Positions 1 through 9,423 of a DNA stretch of 64,000 nucleotides are shown here, one piece after another. The notes beneath the pieces were generated by a model, which was given only the letters and a program-made list of their open reading frames with translations, was not told the origin of the DNA and searched no databases. Made by a program: the position numbers and the translations under genes. Source of the DNA: Cohnella cholangitidis (GTDB taxonomy: Bacteria; Bacillota; Bacilli; Paenibacillales; Paenibacillaceae). The stretch is from assembly GCF_014107495.1 (NCBI RefSeq), contig NZ_CP041969.1, positions 3,273,501 through 3,337,500 on the forward strand. Reading direction: 5' to 3'. Position 1 is the first letter of the stretch. Every line of letters starts with the position of its first letter.

Positions 1-60
1 GGGAGGGTAAATATTCCTATTGTGTGTACATAAAGAAACCTTAATTATGGCCATTTGAAC

Positions 61-153
61 TGAAAAGGCAAACCTGCTCGAAAGACAGGGACGCAAAGCC
101 ACGGACCTTAGGCATCGGTCGAAAGACCGAATGCTATGGCAGCCGGGTTGCCC
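61..153 (+). ncRNA. Cyclic di-GMP-I (GEMM-I) riboswitch aptamer
   Basis: The segment carries the GEMM-I hallmarks in order. These are the 5' P1 strand with GGCAAACC (67-74), a P2 hairpin closed by a CGAAAG tetraloop (79-84), the invariant GACGCAAAGCC-like joint (90-100), a P3 hairpin, and the closing GGGTTGCC strand (145-152). GGCAA pairs with TTGCC to close P1. The class binds c-di-GMP. It lies about 65 bases upstream of the first gene of the secreted RHS operon, on the same strand. Confidence 0.93.
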
Positions 154-174
154 GCTCTCATGGTCTTTTTTTTT
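133..174 (+). terminator. Riboswitch expression platform: intrinsic terminator
   Basis: A long stem (133-164) is built around CGGG-TTG-CCCG (144-154), with outer pairs running out to GCTATGG/TCATGGT, and nine T follow at 166-174. The inner stem uses bases 145-152, which are also the 3' strand of aptamer P1, so the two folds exclude each other. Ligand-stabilised P1 should therefore block the terminator and turn expression ON when c-di-GMP is high. The fold was worked out by eye, not by energy calculation. Confidence 0.8.
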
Positions 175-216
175 ATTTGAACATCCTATTTTATCTATTA
201 AAGGGAGAAATGTGAC

Positions 217-3200
217 ATGAATAATAAAGTCGTATCAAGGATGTCTAACGTTTTATGTTTCGTCTTGCTTGCGCAAATCATTTTTCCGGCATTATGGAGC
301 ACTCCGGCTCAGGCATCGTCCGCATCGCCGGATATCAGCATTCAGTTCAGGTCGCTATTAGCCCCTGCAGCGGATGCGCACATGCCGGATTACGGCGAGA
401 CTTACGGAGAACGAAACGGGTATAAGTACGGGTGGAACTTCGATCATACTCCCTATTCGGTCAACGAGGCCGTCTATGGTTCTTCGTTGTTGGATTCGGC
501 TATTCATATGCAGGCGGGGGGGCAATGGGAAATTGCGCTGCCAGCCGGCAGTTACGAGGTCGAAATCAGCGTAGGCCATGCCGTATACGGCAGCATCAAC
601 ACGCTTCAGGTTGAGAATGTCGTGTTCTGGGATCACTTCGAGCTTCCGGCAGGCGGACACGACAAGGTGAAGAAGCGCATTCAATTGAACGACGGAAGAT
701 TAACCCTGAAAGGGGATCCGGTTAGCTCTTCGGCTTTTATCCATACGATAGCGATAACGAAGGTCGTTCCGGCTAACCGTCCGACGTCCTTGCCTTATAT
801 CGGGTTGCCTGCGGAGCAAAACATGGTGCCCGGAGACAAGATTATTTTGTCCGGATCGCAGAGCAATGAACACAATGCCATTCCGTCCGTCAGGGTGAAA
901 GAACTGGGTCAGGCTATCGATAAGTATATGAACGAACAAATATCGGTAATGGAACAACGCATCGCTACGATGGAGCAACAGGCCGAATCCTGTGGGGGCT
1001 GCAATGGGAGCGATCTGGAATCGGCGATTCTAGGCAGTCCGAACGAATACGTCGTTATGAAGACGGGGCATCTGAATTTGGATGCTTCCGCGACGTTCGG
1101 TTCGCCGTCCAAGCCGGTATTTCTTATCTTGGACGGTTTGAATACGAACCGGAATTTAACGCTTACCGTATATGGGACACTGGCGGTTAAGGGGAATTTG
1201 AACGCGAATACGAATCTGACGCTGAACGTGAATGCGCCGGATCATTCGGCAGTCGCCGGAAAAGGGGATGTGTGGGTCGGCGGTACGATTCATTTGAATA
1301 ACGATTCCGCCGTGCGTGCGGCAGGCGATATTGCAGCGGGGAGCCTGATCTATAACAATGGTCTATTGAATGTGCAGGCCGACCGGCTTCTTGTTGCCGA
1401 CAGTATGCATATTAACACCAAGGTAGTTATGACCATTGCGCAAGAAATGCTCGTCGGCAGATTGGTGTCGAATAACCAAACGGCGAACATCAGCGTTAGC
1501 ACTGGCGATGTATTTATTCGCGACGATATTCACGTTAATAATCATTTGAGTATTCAATCCGGAGGCGTCGTCGCGATCGGGGGCAGCATCACGGCGAATC
1601 AGAAACCGATTATCGCTACAGGCATTGGCGCGAGCGGCCAAACGAAATTACATTACAGGATCAACGGATTGCTCGCGGAGTATTATACCGAAGCGAATTT
1701 GACTGGCGATCTGTCCACCGTGGTGGACGAGAACGTAAACGTGAGCAACAAACTGCCGATTGCCAAGGCCGGTCTTAACGACGGCAATATGTCGGTGAGA
1801 TGGACGGGGCAAATTACGCCTTATTTCAGCGAGATGTACGAGTTCGAAATGGACGTTCGCGGCGGGGTGAGGCTGTGGGTGAACGGCGTACTTCTTATCG
1901 ACAAATGGGAGGAAACAGGGAATGGCAAGTATTCCGGTTCGCTTGCTCTCGAAGCCGGAATCGATTATGACATCCGTCTCGAATATGCCAATCGCGGGGG
2001 GCAGCCTCAAGCCACTTTGAAATGGGCTAGCGAGTCCGGCGCTAAGGAGATCGTGCCGCAAAGCCAATTGTCGCCGTTCGCGACGCCGATTCTTTCGGCG
2101 ACCGCGACGGAGAACGTCGTGAATGTCGCATGGACGCCAGCCTTCAATGCGAACGGTTACGAGTTAGAAGTAGACGGGGTTATACACTCGTTCGGCAATG
2201 AATCCGCCTTTACCCACGCTTCGCTGGAACCGGGCACTCTGCATAAGTATAGAGCCAGAGCGATCTACGGCGATATTAAGGGCGTTTGGTCGGTGCAGCA
2301 AGAGGTGTGGACGTTACCGGATGTGCCTGCCAATATACGGCTTCAGTCAACAAGCAATTCCGTAACATTGACATGGGATGAAGTGGTAGGGGCTGCCGGA
2401 TATGATATTGAAACCTATAACACAATTATAGATAACGGCATCGTTACGACATATACAGAACTAAATCTGAATCCGAACATACAGCGCACATTCAGGATTC
2501 GGGCGCATAATGCCAGCGGTCCCGGGAAGTGGAGCGCCATCGTGGCCAAGGCGACTGTGCCCGGGGCGACAGGCGCATTGTATACCGTAGCGACGGATAC
2601 TTCCATCGCATTAAGTTGGGATGCGGTTTCCGGAGCGGATAGCTACGACGTTGAAGTAGACGGCACAATCGTAGGAGGCCTTGCGGTCACGCAGTATTTC
2701 CATGCGAATTTGCAGCCGAACACGATTCATACTTACCGCGTTCGCTCCAATAATAGCGAAGGATCGAGCGGGTGGAGCGAGGCAGTCCAAGCGGTTACGC
2801 TTCCATCCGTTCCGCGCCATCTGCGCGCGACGACCGTTGCCGGCGATCATATTAATCTCGAATGGGATGAAGTGACGGGCGCTACCTCCTATGATCTTGA
2901 GGTTGACGGAGTAGCGGTCGACGTTGGAACAAGTACGAAATACAATCATTCGGGACTGGAAGCAAACACGGAACATACGTACAGAGTCCGAGCGAGACAC
3001 AACTCTGTCGTCGGCAATTGGAGCGAGGCGATTACGTATACGACATTGTCCGGCGTGCCATTAAACTTGCATGCAGTATCAACTAGCAACGAGATTACGA
3101 TCTCTTGGGATCCGGTGGTCGGTTCGATAGGCTATGAGGTTGAAGCAGACGGCAAGGTTATTCCGAACGGCCTAAGCACGACTTACGTTCATGTCGGGTT

Positions 3201-4347
3201 GAAGCCGTTCACGGAACATACTTACCGGGTACGGGCGATCAGCAAAGCGGGGGCTGGGCCATGGAGCGAGCTCCTGACCGAAATGACCGGGTTGGATGTA
3301 CCGTTGTTGACTGCCCTAGTCCTATCGAAGACTTCGATTACCCTCTCTTGGACGACCGTACCGGGTGCGACGACCTATGAGCTTATGGTAGACGGCGAGG
3401 TCATCGATGTCGGAAACGTTACAACATATTTGCATGACGGACTACTTCCCTCTTCTTGGCATGTTTATCGGGTCAGGGCGAAGAGCGGCTCCATCCCGAG
3501 CCCTTGGAGCGCCGTGTTGACGAAGGTTACGCAGTTAGGCACGCCGGTAATAACAGGACTGTATGCGACCAGTTCGGAAATCGTTGTGGAGTGGGAGGCT
3601 GTTCCGGGTGCGACCGGATATGAAATCCAGGCTGACACGGTCATCGTGGACGTGGGTACAGCAACGAACTACATCCATCGCAATTTGCTGCCCAACACTG
3701 TCCATACGTACCGGGTGCGCGCCAAGAGTGGCCATGATGTCGGCGAATGGAGCACTTGGAGCAAGCTTAGCACTCAAGCGACGTCTCCTGTTACGCCTAC
3801 GCGCTTTAGAGCGGTTGCAAATACGCATTATATAGAGCTGCAATGGGACGCATCACCGGGAAGCCTTAGTTACGATCTCGAAGTCGATGGGCGGATCATC
3901 AAGGGGATAGCCGGGACAAGCTTTATTCATCGGGATCTCGTTCCGAATACGATGCACGTCTACCGGGTTAGAGCATCGAATGCGGGCGGTACAAGCCCAT
4001 GGTCGAACAAAATCAAACCCCGTACCATTCCCGAGTTGACGGTTGACGTTGGGCAAGGTTCCACGTTTAACTTCGTTATCGTAGCTCCAAGTATACCGGA
4101 GCTGAAGGAACGCACCATTACGGTGACCTATAATCCGGACGAGCTTGAAATTCTGGATTTGAGCGTGGCTACGCCCGAGATCGAATTGGCGGTTGGGCCG
4201 ATCAGAGGCACGAATATGAGCGTTAGCGAAATCGCGAACGGGAAAATCGTCTTCCGGATCTCGAACGCCGTGAAGACTACCGCCAATATCATTCGTTTTA
4301 CGGCGAAGTCCGATAAATCTTCAAAAATCACATACTACGTCGAATAG
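217..4347 (+). CDS. Secreted multidomain protein: malectin-like, PA14 and eight FN3 domains
   Basis: 1376 residues. The ATG is preceded by GGGAG about ten bases upstream. A Sec signal peptide (about 1-34, ending AQA) is followed by a malectin-like/galactose-binding beta-sandwich (about 38-185). A beta-strand-rich region with short N/L/V repeats (about 285-475) precedes a PA14 domain (about 478-620; GLLAEYY start, RLWVNGVLLID core). Eight FN3 domains (about 622-1270) share the pattern ...SWDxVxGATxYDxEVDG...TYRVRA. The last 105 residues form a cohesin-like beta domain (TYNPDELEILDL) also found at the end of the next gene. No LPXTG or SLH anchor is seen. PA14 and FN3 modules usually bind carbohydrate or act as spacers, so a surface or matrix adhesin role is inferred. 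First gene after the c-di-GMP riboswitch. Confidence 0.85.
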   Translation: MNNKVVSRMSNVLCFVLLAQIIFPALWSTPAQASSASPDISIQFRSLLAPAADAHMPDYGETYGERNGYKYGWNFDHTPYSVNEAVYGSSLLDSAIHMQAGGQWEIALPAGSYEVEISVGHAVYGSINTLQVENVVFWDHFELPAGGHDKVKKRIQLNDGRLTLKGDPVSSSAFIHTIAITKVVPANRPTSLPYIGLPAEQNMVPGDKIILSGSQSNEHNAIPSVRVKELGQAIDKYMNEQISVMEQRIATMEQQAESCGGCNGSDLESAILGSPNEYVVMKTGHLNLDASATFGSPSKPVFLILDGLNTNRNLTLTVYGTLAVKGNLNANTNLTLNVNAPDHSAVAGKGDVWVGGTIHLNNDSAVRAAGDIAAGSLIYNNGLLNVQADRLLVADSMHINTKVVMTIAQEMLVGRLVSNNQTANISVSTGDVFIRDDIHVNNHLSIQSGGVVAIGGSITANQKPIIATGIGASGQTKLHYRINGLLAEYYTEANLTGDLSTVVDENVNVSNKLPIAKAGLNDGNMSVRWTGQITPYFSEMYEFEMDVRGGVRLWVNGVLLIDKWEETGNGKYSGSLALEAGIDYDIRLEYANRGGQPQATLKWASESGAKEIVPQSQLSPFATPILSATATENVVNVAWTPAFNANGYELEVDGVIHSFGNESAFTHASLEPGTLHKYRARAIYGDIKGVWSVQQEVWTLPDVPANIRLQSTSNSVTLTWDEVVGAAGYDIETYNTIIDNGIVTTYTELNLNPNIQRTFRIRAHNASGPGKWSAIVAKATVPGATGALYTVATDTSIALSWDAVSGADSYDVEVDGTIVGGLAVTQYFHANLQPNTIHTYRVRSNNSEGSSGWSEAVQAVTLPSVPRHLRATTVAGDHINLEWDEVTGATSYDLEVDGVAVDVGTSTKYNHSGLEANTEHTYRVRARHNSVVGNWSEAITYTTLSGVPLNLHAVSTSNEITISWDPVVGSIGYEVEADGKVIPNGLSTTYVHVGLKPFTEHTYRVRAISKAGAGPWSELLTEMTGLDVPLLTALVLSKTSITLSWTTVPGATTYELMVDGEVIDVGNVTTYLHDGLLPSSWHVYRVRAKSGSIPSPWSAVLTKVTQLGTPVITGLYATSSEIVVEWEAVPGATGYEIQADTVIVDVGTATNYIHRNLLPNTVHTYRVRAKSGHDVGEWSTWSKLSTQATSPVTPTRFRAVANTHYIELQWDASPGSLSYDLEVDGRIIKGIAGTSFIHRDLVPNTMHVYRVRASNAGGTSPWSNKIKPRTIPELTVDVGQGSTFNFVIVAPSIPELKERTITVTYNPDELEILDLSVATPEIELAVGPIRGTNMSVSEIANGKIVFRISNAVKTTANIIRFTAKSDKSSKITYYVE

Positions 4348-4386
4348 AGAGGTTCGAAGCGGTTTACCACTAGGAGGGGATTTTAA

Positions 4387-7300
4387 TTGTCGTACCATAA
4401 GGCGCTGCCAGTATTGTTTATATCCTTATTTCTTATTCTCTCATTACCCCATAAATCAAGTTACGCATCCGAACAACCCACAGATATGCCAGCGGCAATA
4501 GCCGCCGAATCGACCAAGCTTGATGATATGACAAGCAGAAAGGAACTGGTGGAAAAGCGCACAGCCAACACGAAGCATTATCTGATGGAGAACGGCTCGA
4601 AGCAGACGGTTATTACATTAGAGCCGCAACATTATGAAGATCAGAATGGAGATTGGCAGGATATCACTCCTGCTTTAATCGACGAAGCGGATATTCAAGA
4701 TATGGACGAGCCGATGTCACATGAAGTAGTTGATGAAGTCAATCAAATTAGTAAAAAGAACAAGGAACTAAAGCGGCAAAAAAAGCTTGACCATGGCGAT
4801 ACATCATACAAAGCTCTGCAGGTTCCATTCGATATTTCACTGCCTAAGAATTTTCAGCAAGGCTACCGCATTCAGAAAGGGCAGGACCAACTTTCGTTCA
4901 AGCCAATAGGAGCGTCTAACAAGGCAAAGGCGAAATTGACGGATAAACAGACATTGACGTATGCGGATGTTTGGGAATCGACGGATGTGACGTTAAGGGT
5001 GTTTGGAGAGGGAGTGAAAGAAACATTTATCCTTAAGGATAAAAACGCGCCATTAGCCTTTTCATTTGAAGTAGAAGGTCAATTCAAATCGGGATTGAGC
5101 ACCGATCAACTATTTATTTTACCGGCTTCGCTGATAGATGCTAATGGAACGACCAGGCCTGTTGATCAGGTTTTGCGAAAGCAAGGAAACAAACAGTACA
5201 TCGATATCACTGTAGATGACTCGGGATTAATTTATCCGATCGAAGTGGATCCCACTGTGGCAACATTATCCGCATCGGTAATGGCTTATCGAACAGCTTA
5301 TTCTTACGGTGGTTCTAGTGACCTCACTTTCTCTTCTTCTGGAATTTATGTTGGTGGAAAAGCGTGGACATACGCTTTTATCGGTTATATGAATTTCGAT
5401 TTGTCTTCTATTGACGGAGTTGTTCAGAGCGCTGACTTAACATTGTACCGTCAGAACTCAACCCGTGGGGATAACAATACAATAATCATAGACAGCTATA
5501 TCACCTCATCACCCTGGTCATCAAACAATCCTTCCCAAATACCGGGTCAAGGTCAATTAATTAGTTCCGTTAACACTCCTGGATATAATACACCCGCTGT
5601 GTTTACGGGGATGGAAAAGTATGTGAATCATGTGCTTGCAGGAAACCCTAATTATGGGATTGCGTTTGCCCCAAGAATACCGGAAAACGGAACCGAGGCT
5701 TTGCGATATTTTTATTTTCCGATACTAACCATAACCTATACACCGATACCGAAAGTCTCGGAAGTGGTCGCACCCGTCGAAAATCAGTTTTTCGGTCCGA
5801 ATGACAACTCTTTTATTCCGATCATCAAGGTATCTGGACCCAATGCATCTCCATTGACGGCAGCCTATTATCTGGATAATGAAACATCGCCTAGAGAAAC
5901 GAAGTCCGTCTCTAATCCGCAAACGGCGCAAACGGTAAGCTTCAGCGCGATGAATATCGGAACGTTGGCGGAAGGAAATCATACGTTCAGATTTACCGCG
6001 AGCAACGGGCAAGAGACGGGTCAAAAATCAGTTAATGTACATGTGGATAAAACCGTGCCTTTATTAGGTTCAGTAAGTGTCTCGTCTACCAATGGCTCCG
6101 TTTCAGTGTCTGGTTCCGCGAGCGATGGCGGTTCAGGTCTAGAAGCGTCCCCGTACCGCTATACCGTCGGACCAGTAACAAGCGGTTGGACAAGCCAAAC
6201 GTCTTACACAGCTGCAAACTTGATGCCTAATACGGCATATCATGTGAAATTCGAGGCGAGGGACAAGGTCGGTCTTGTTTCTTCACGCGAACAGCAGATC
6301 TATACAACTGCACAGAGCCCAACGTTGTCCGTAACCCGTTCCATGGAAACCGGCCTGGATTTATCCATAACCGACAGCAATCCGGCTGGAACTAAATACG
6401 TCATTCAGGCGGGAAGCCGTTACGTTAATGCGACTGGGGCATTAACCACCAATCCCGTCTGGTTTGCTCCGGTCAATAAAAAGATAACCGTAACCGGACT
6501 TACAGCAAATAATTCATACGCTTTGACAATAAAAGCGAGGAACGAAGCGGGAGTCGAATCCGTATCAAGCGATGCCATAACGGGAACGACACTTGCCGCT
6601 CCTCCTGCCACGATTACACCAAAAGCCGAGCAACGCTCTATCACGCTGTCATGGCCTGTGATCAGCGGAGCGACCGGCTATGACGTGGAGGTGGACGGCT
6701 CTATCGCCCACAACGGGGTTTCCGCGACATATGTACATAACAATCTGGCACCCAATACTCCGCATAAGTATCGAGTGCGGGTCATCAATGCGGGAGGAAC
6801 GGGGAACTGGAGTTCGCAGGTTACAGCATATACCCTGCCCAATCCGCCGCCGATTCCGGTCAATATACAGACGAAAGCGACGCAAACGGATGTTACGGTC
6901 ACTTGGGATGCTTCTACAGGCGCGGACGGATACGATATCGAAGCGGACGGAAGGGTGATCGATAATGGCAACCAACTATCCTATGTGGATAAGGGATTGC
7001 AGCCTTTAACCAAGCACATCTATCGAGTCAGAGCAAAGAATGCCGGGGGCACTAGCGAATGGAGTAGCGCCGTTACGCAAATCTCCCTACCGTATCCGCC
7101 GATGGCACCCGGACAACTTGCCGCCCAGCCGGCTATTCATCAGATTACGGTGAATTGGGACCCTGTAGATGGCGCCGACCGCTACGAAATCGAGAGGGAC
7201 GGGGCAATTCTCAATAACGGGACCAAAACGACATACACACATGACGGTTTGGATCCGCTAAGCGGGCATACGTATCGGGTCAGAGCTGTGAATGCAGGAG

Positions 7301-8445
7301 GGAAAGGCCCATGGAGCCCGCCGCTGGATGTGACCACGCATCCAGAGAAGCCGGATATTCCTACGAATATCATGATGACCGCAGATGAAGCGGCAATCAC
7401 TTTGATCTGGTACGAGGTGCCGAATGCCGAAAGCTACGACATCGAAATCAACGATACAACGATCATTAATTCGACAGGTGCTCAGTTTACACATACAGGG
7501 TTATCACCCGAGAGCAGGCACAAGTATCGGATTCGCGCGGTCAATATCAGCGGCAGGAGCGAATGGAGCAGTCCCGTTGCGATGAAGACGCTTCCGAGCC
7601 AGAGCGATGCGAACGATTATCTCACGAATATCGCAGCGGTGGTGACCAACTCTTCCATTACCTTATCTTGGGATACGGTCGCGCCCGACGCGGAGTACGA
7701 GATCGAGGTGGACGGCGTCGTTATGGACAACGGAAACAGCACATTATTTCAGCAAACCGGTCTTCCGCCGAACGAATTACACCACTATAAAATCAGGTTG
7801 AAGCAGAGCGGGACCTCGGGTGTTTGGGTGGCCGTGCTCTCTCTATCTACACTGCCGAATCCGCCAGACGCTCCAGACCGATTGGAGGGAAGCGCCACAC
7901 ACAACAGCATCGAGCTGAAATGGGGACGGGTCGAGGGCGCGACCGGATACGATATCGAAATCGACGGGAAAACGGTGGACGGCGGCAACAATTTGACCTA
8001 TTTGGATGAAGGCTTGACGCCGGGAACCACACACTCTTATCGGGTGAGAGCGAAGAACATCGCCGGTGTAACAGCATGGAGTCCCGTTCTTGTAAAAAGC
8101 ACCACTAATCCCGACTATTCGGTTCAGGTCGTACAAGGGCAAACATTTAATTTCTCCTTGCTGGCGTTCGACGTAAAGGATTTCAGTGAGCGAAAGTTTA
8201 CGGTGACGTACAACCCGGATGAGTTGGAAGTGATTGACTTATGCAGCTTCACGCCGGAGAAGGATGCTCTGAGTACCGGCACGATTCCCGGCACCCATTT
8301 GTCGGTCACGAATACGCCAGGGATTATCGAATTCCAGGTAAATCAAAGCGTTGCGCCGGGTACGGTATGGTCCGGGGAAATAACGTCGATAGTGTTTAAG
8401 TCCAAGATCGACGGACAGTCTTTTATTAATTTTAGAGCAGAATAA
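4387..8445 (+). CDS. Secreted WapA-like DNRLRE/FN3 protein
   Basis: 1352 residues, with a TTG start eight bases after AGGAGGGG, 39 bases behind the preceding gene. A signal peptide (about 1-28) is followed by an N-terminal region like that of WapA/RHS surface proteins (about 55-285; HYEDQNGDWQDI). A DNRLRE-type beta domain (about 287-447) comes next, then Ig-like and divergent FN3 segments, then six clear FN3 domains (about 735-1240). The end is the same cohesin-like domain as in the upstream protein. DNRLRE modules normally occur in the N-terminal half of cell-wall RHS proteins. Here the module is on a separate polypeptide in the same operon as the RHS gene, so it may be the wall-bound or presenting partner of the toxin (inference). 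Confidence 0.82.
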   Translation: MSYHKALPVLFISLFLILSLPHKSSYASEQPTDMPAAIAAESTKLDDMTSRKELVEKRTANTKHYLMENGSKQTVITLEPQHYEDQNGDWQDITPALIDEADIQDMDEPMSHEVVDEVNQISKKNKELKRQKKLDHGDTSYKALQVPFDISLPKNFQQGYRIQKGQDQLSFKPIGASNKAKAKLTDKQTLTYADVWESTDVTLRVFGEGVKETFILKDKNAPLAFSFEVEGQFKSGLSTDQLFILPASLIDANGTTRPVDQVLRKQGNKQYIDITVDDSGLIYPIEVDPTVATLSASVMAYRTAYSYGGSSDLTFSSSGIYVGGKAWTYAFIGYMNFDLSSIDGVVQSADLTLYRQNSTRGDNNTIIIDSYITSSPWSSNNPSQIPGQGQLISSVNTPGYNTPAVFTGMEKYVNHVLAGNPNYGIAFAPRIPENGTEALRYFYFPILTITYTPIPKVSEVVAPVENQFFGPNDNSFIPIIKVSGPNASPLTAAYYLDNETSPRETKSVSNPQTAQTVSFSAMNIGTLAEGNHTFRFTASNGQETGQKSVNVHVDKTVPLLGSVSVSSTNGSVSVSGSASDGGSGLEASPYRYTVGPVTSGWTSQTSYTAANLMPNTAYHVKFEARDKVGLVSSREQQIYTTAQSPTLSVTRSMETGLDLSITDSNPAGTKYVIQAGSRYVNATGALTTNPVWFAPVNKKITVTGLTANNSYALTIKARNEAGVESVSSDAITGTTLAAPPATITPKAEQRSITLSWPVISGATGYDVEVDGSIAHNGVSATYVHNNLAPNTPHKYRVRVINAGGTGNWSSQVTAYTLPNPPPIPVNIQTKATQTDVTVTWDASTGADGYDIEADGRVIDNGNQLSYVDKGLQPLTKHIYRVRAKNAGGTSEWSSAVTQISLPYPPMAPGQLAAQPAIHQITVNWDPVDGADRYEIERDGAILNNGTKTTYTHDGLDPLSGHTYRVRAVNAGGKGPWSPPLDVTTHPEKPDIPTNIMMTADEAAITLIWYEVPNAESYDIEINDTTIINSTGAQFTHTGLSPESRHKYRIRAVNISGRSEWSSPVAMKTLPSQSDANDYLTNIAAVVTNSSITLSWDTVAPDAEYEIEVDGVVMDNGNSTLFQQTGLPPNELHHYKIRLKQSGTSGVWVAVLSLSTLPNPPDAPDRLEGSATHNSIELKWGRVEGATGYDIEIDGKTVDGGNNLTYLDEGLTPGTTHSYRVRAKNIAGVTAWSPVLVKSTTNPDYSVQVVQGQTFNFSLLAFDVKDFSERKFTVTYNPDELEVIDLCSFTPEKDALSTGTIPGTHLSVTNTPGIIEFQVNQSVAPGTVWSGEITSIVFKSKIDGQSFINFRAE

Positions 8446-8463
8446 GAGCTTTGAGGTGAAAAT

Positions 8464-9411
8464 ATGAAAACCGGATATAAGAGAATGTACAAATGGATAG
8501 CCATTTGCCTCGGTGCAGTTTTAGTGCTGCAACTGACGATGGGAATTGGCTTCAATCCGAAAAGCGAGTCAAATATAACCGCATCTGCAGAAAACGCTGA
8601 TGATGAGAATCGCATCGCGGTGGAATTATCGAACCTTTCCGGGGCAAGCAAAGATGACATTTTGCAATGGAGGAGTACTGGTAAGTCGTGGAACGATATT
8701 ATCACCTTGCTCTCCAAACGGGATGACGGTTTGAATGGAACCACAAAAGCCGAGAGAAGCCAGCTTCTTGCCGATAGCGGTTTAGATAAGGAGTTCATTA
8801 AGAATCTAACGGATGCAGGCTATGCTCAAGCCGAAATAACGGATGCCAAACTGCTAGCGGAAAGAATCCTATTTCAACTGCAGGAAATCGTTCGATCCGT
8901 TGACAATCGGCCGGAGCAACCTGTAGTGGACTTGAAGGACGAAAATCAAGACAGTAAGGATTTGTCCGTATACATCAAGATTAGCGATCAATTCGATTTG
9001 AAAACCGCCGTATATGCCATGGTCGTGTTAAAAAAGGAATTCGGAAGCATCGACAACGTCATGAACGAATACCTTTTTGCGCTGCAAATCGGCTTGAATT
9101 TTGAGGGATATTTCACGGATAAGGAAAAATATTATCAGGATAAAGAAGATAAAAATATCGGCATCAACCCGGATTCTATAATCACGATCGACAAAATCGA
9201 GAATCGAATGCTGGAAACCATTCAACAGGGCAATGCATTGAGCCAGAATGACTTCACTACAAGTGAGGATAGAGCAGCATTGCCTGACGAATCTCAAGTT
9301 AATAACCCGCTACCGGATGTGCCGAATCCGAATGCAAAAGATGTAAATCCCGAGAATCCGACCGACGCTGTAATGAAAGAAATTCAGTCGATTGATCCCA
9401 ATAGGCAGTAG
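8464..9411 (+). CDS. Small secreted or membrane-anchored protein, unknown function
   Basis: 315 residues. AGGTGAAAAT precedes the ATG, and the gap to the upstream gene is 18 bases. The N-terminus has a positively charged start and one hydrophobic segment (about 12-30), either a signal peptide or an anchor. The rest is acidic and mostly helical, without cysteines in the mature part. A segment near 55-85 (SGASKDDILQWRSTGKSWND) resembles short helix-turn motifs of the type SGxSxxxIxxxxxxGxSWxxI. The C-terminus is Asn/Pro-rich. I recognise no family. Its position between the FN3 proteins and the RHS toxin suggests an accessory role in export, folding or presentation, but this rests on context only. 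Confidence 0.7.
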   Translation: MKTGYKRMYKWIAICLGAVLVLQLTMGIGFNPKSESNITASAENADDENRIAVELSNLSGASKDDILQWRSTGKSWNDIITLLSKRDDGLNGTTKAERSQLLADSGLDKEFIKNLTDAGYAQAEITDAKLLAERILFQLQEIVRSVDNRPEQPVVDLKDENQDSKDLSVYIKISDQFDLKTAVYAMVVLKKEFGSIDNVMNEYLFALQIGLNFEGYFTDKEKYYQDKEDKNIGINPDSIITIDKIENRMLETIQQGNALSQNDFTTSEDRAALPDESQVNNPLPDVPNPNAKDVNPENPTDAVMKEIQSIDPNRQ

Positions 9412-9423
9412 GAGGCTTGTCAT

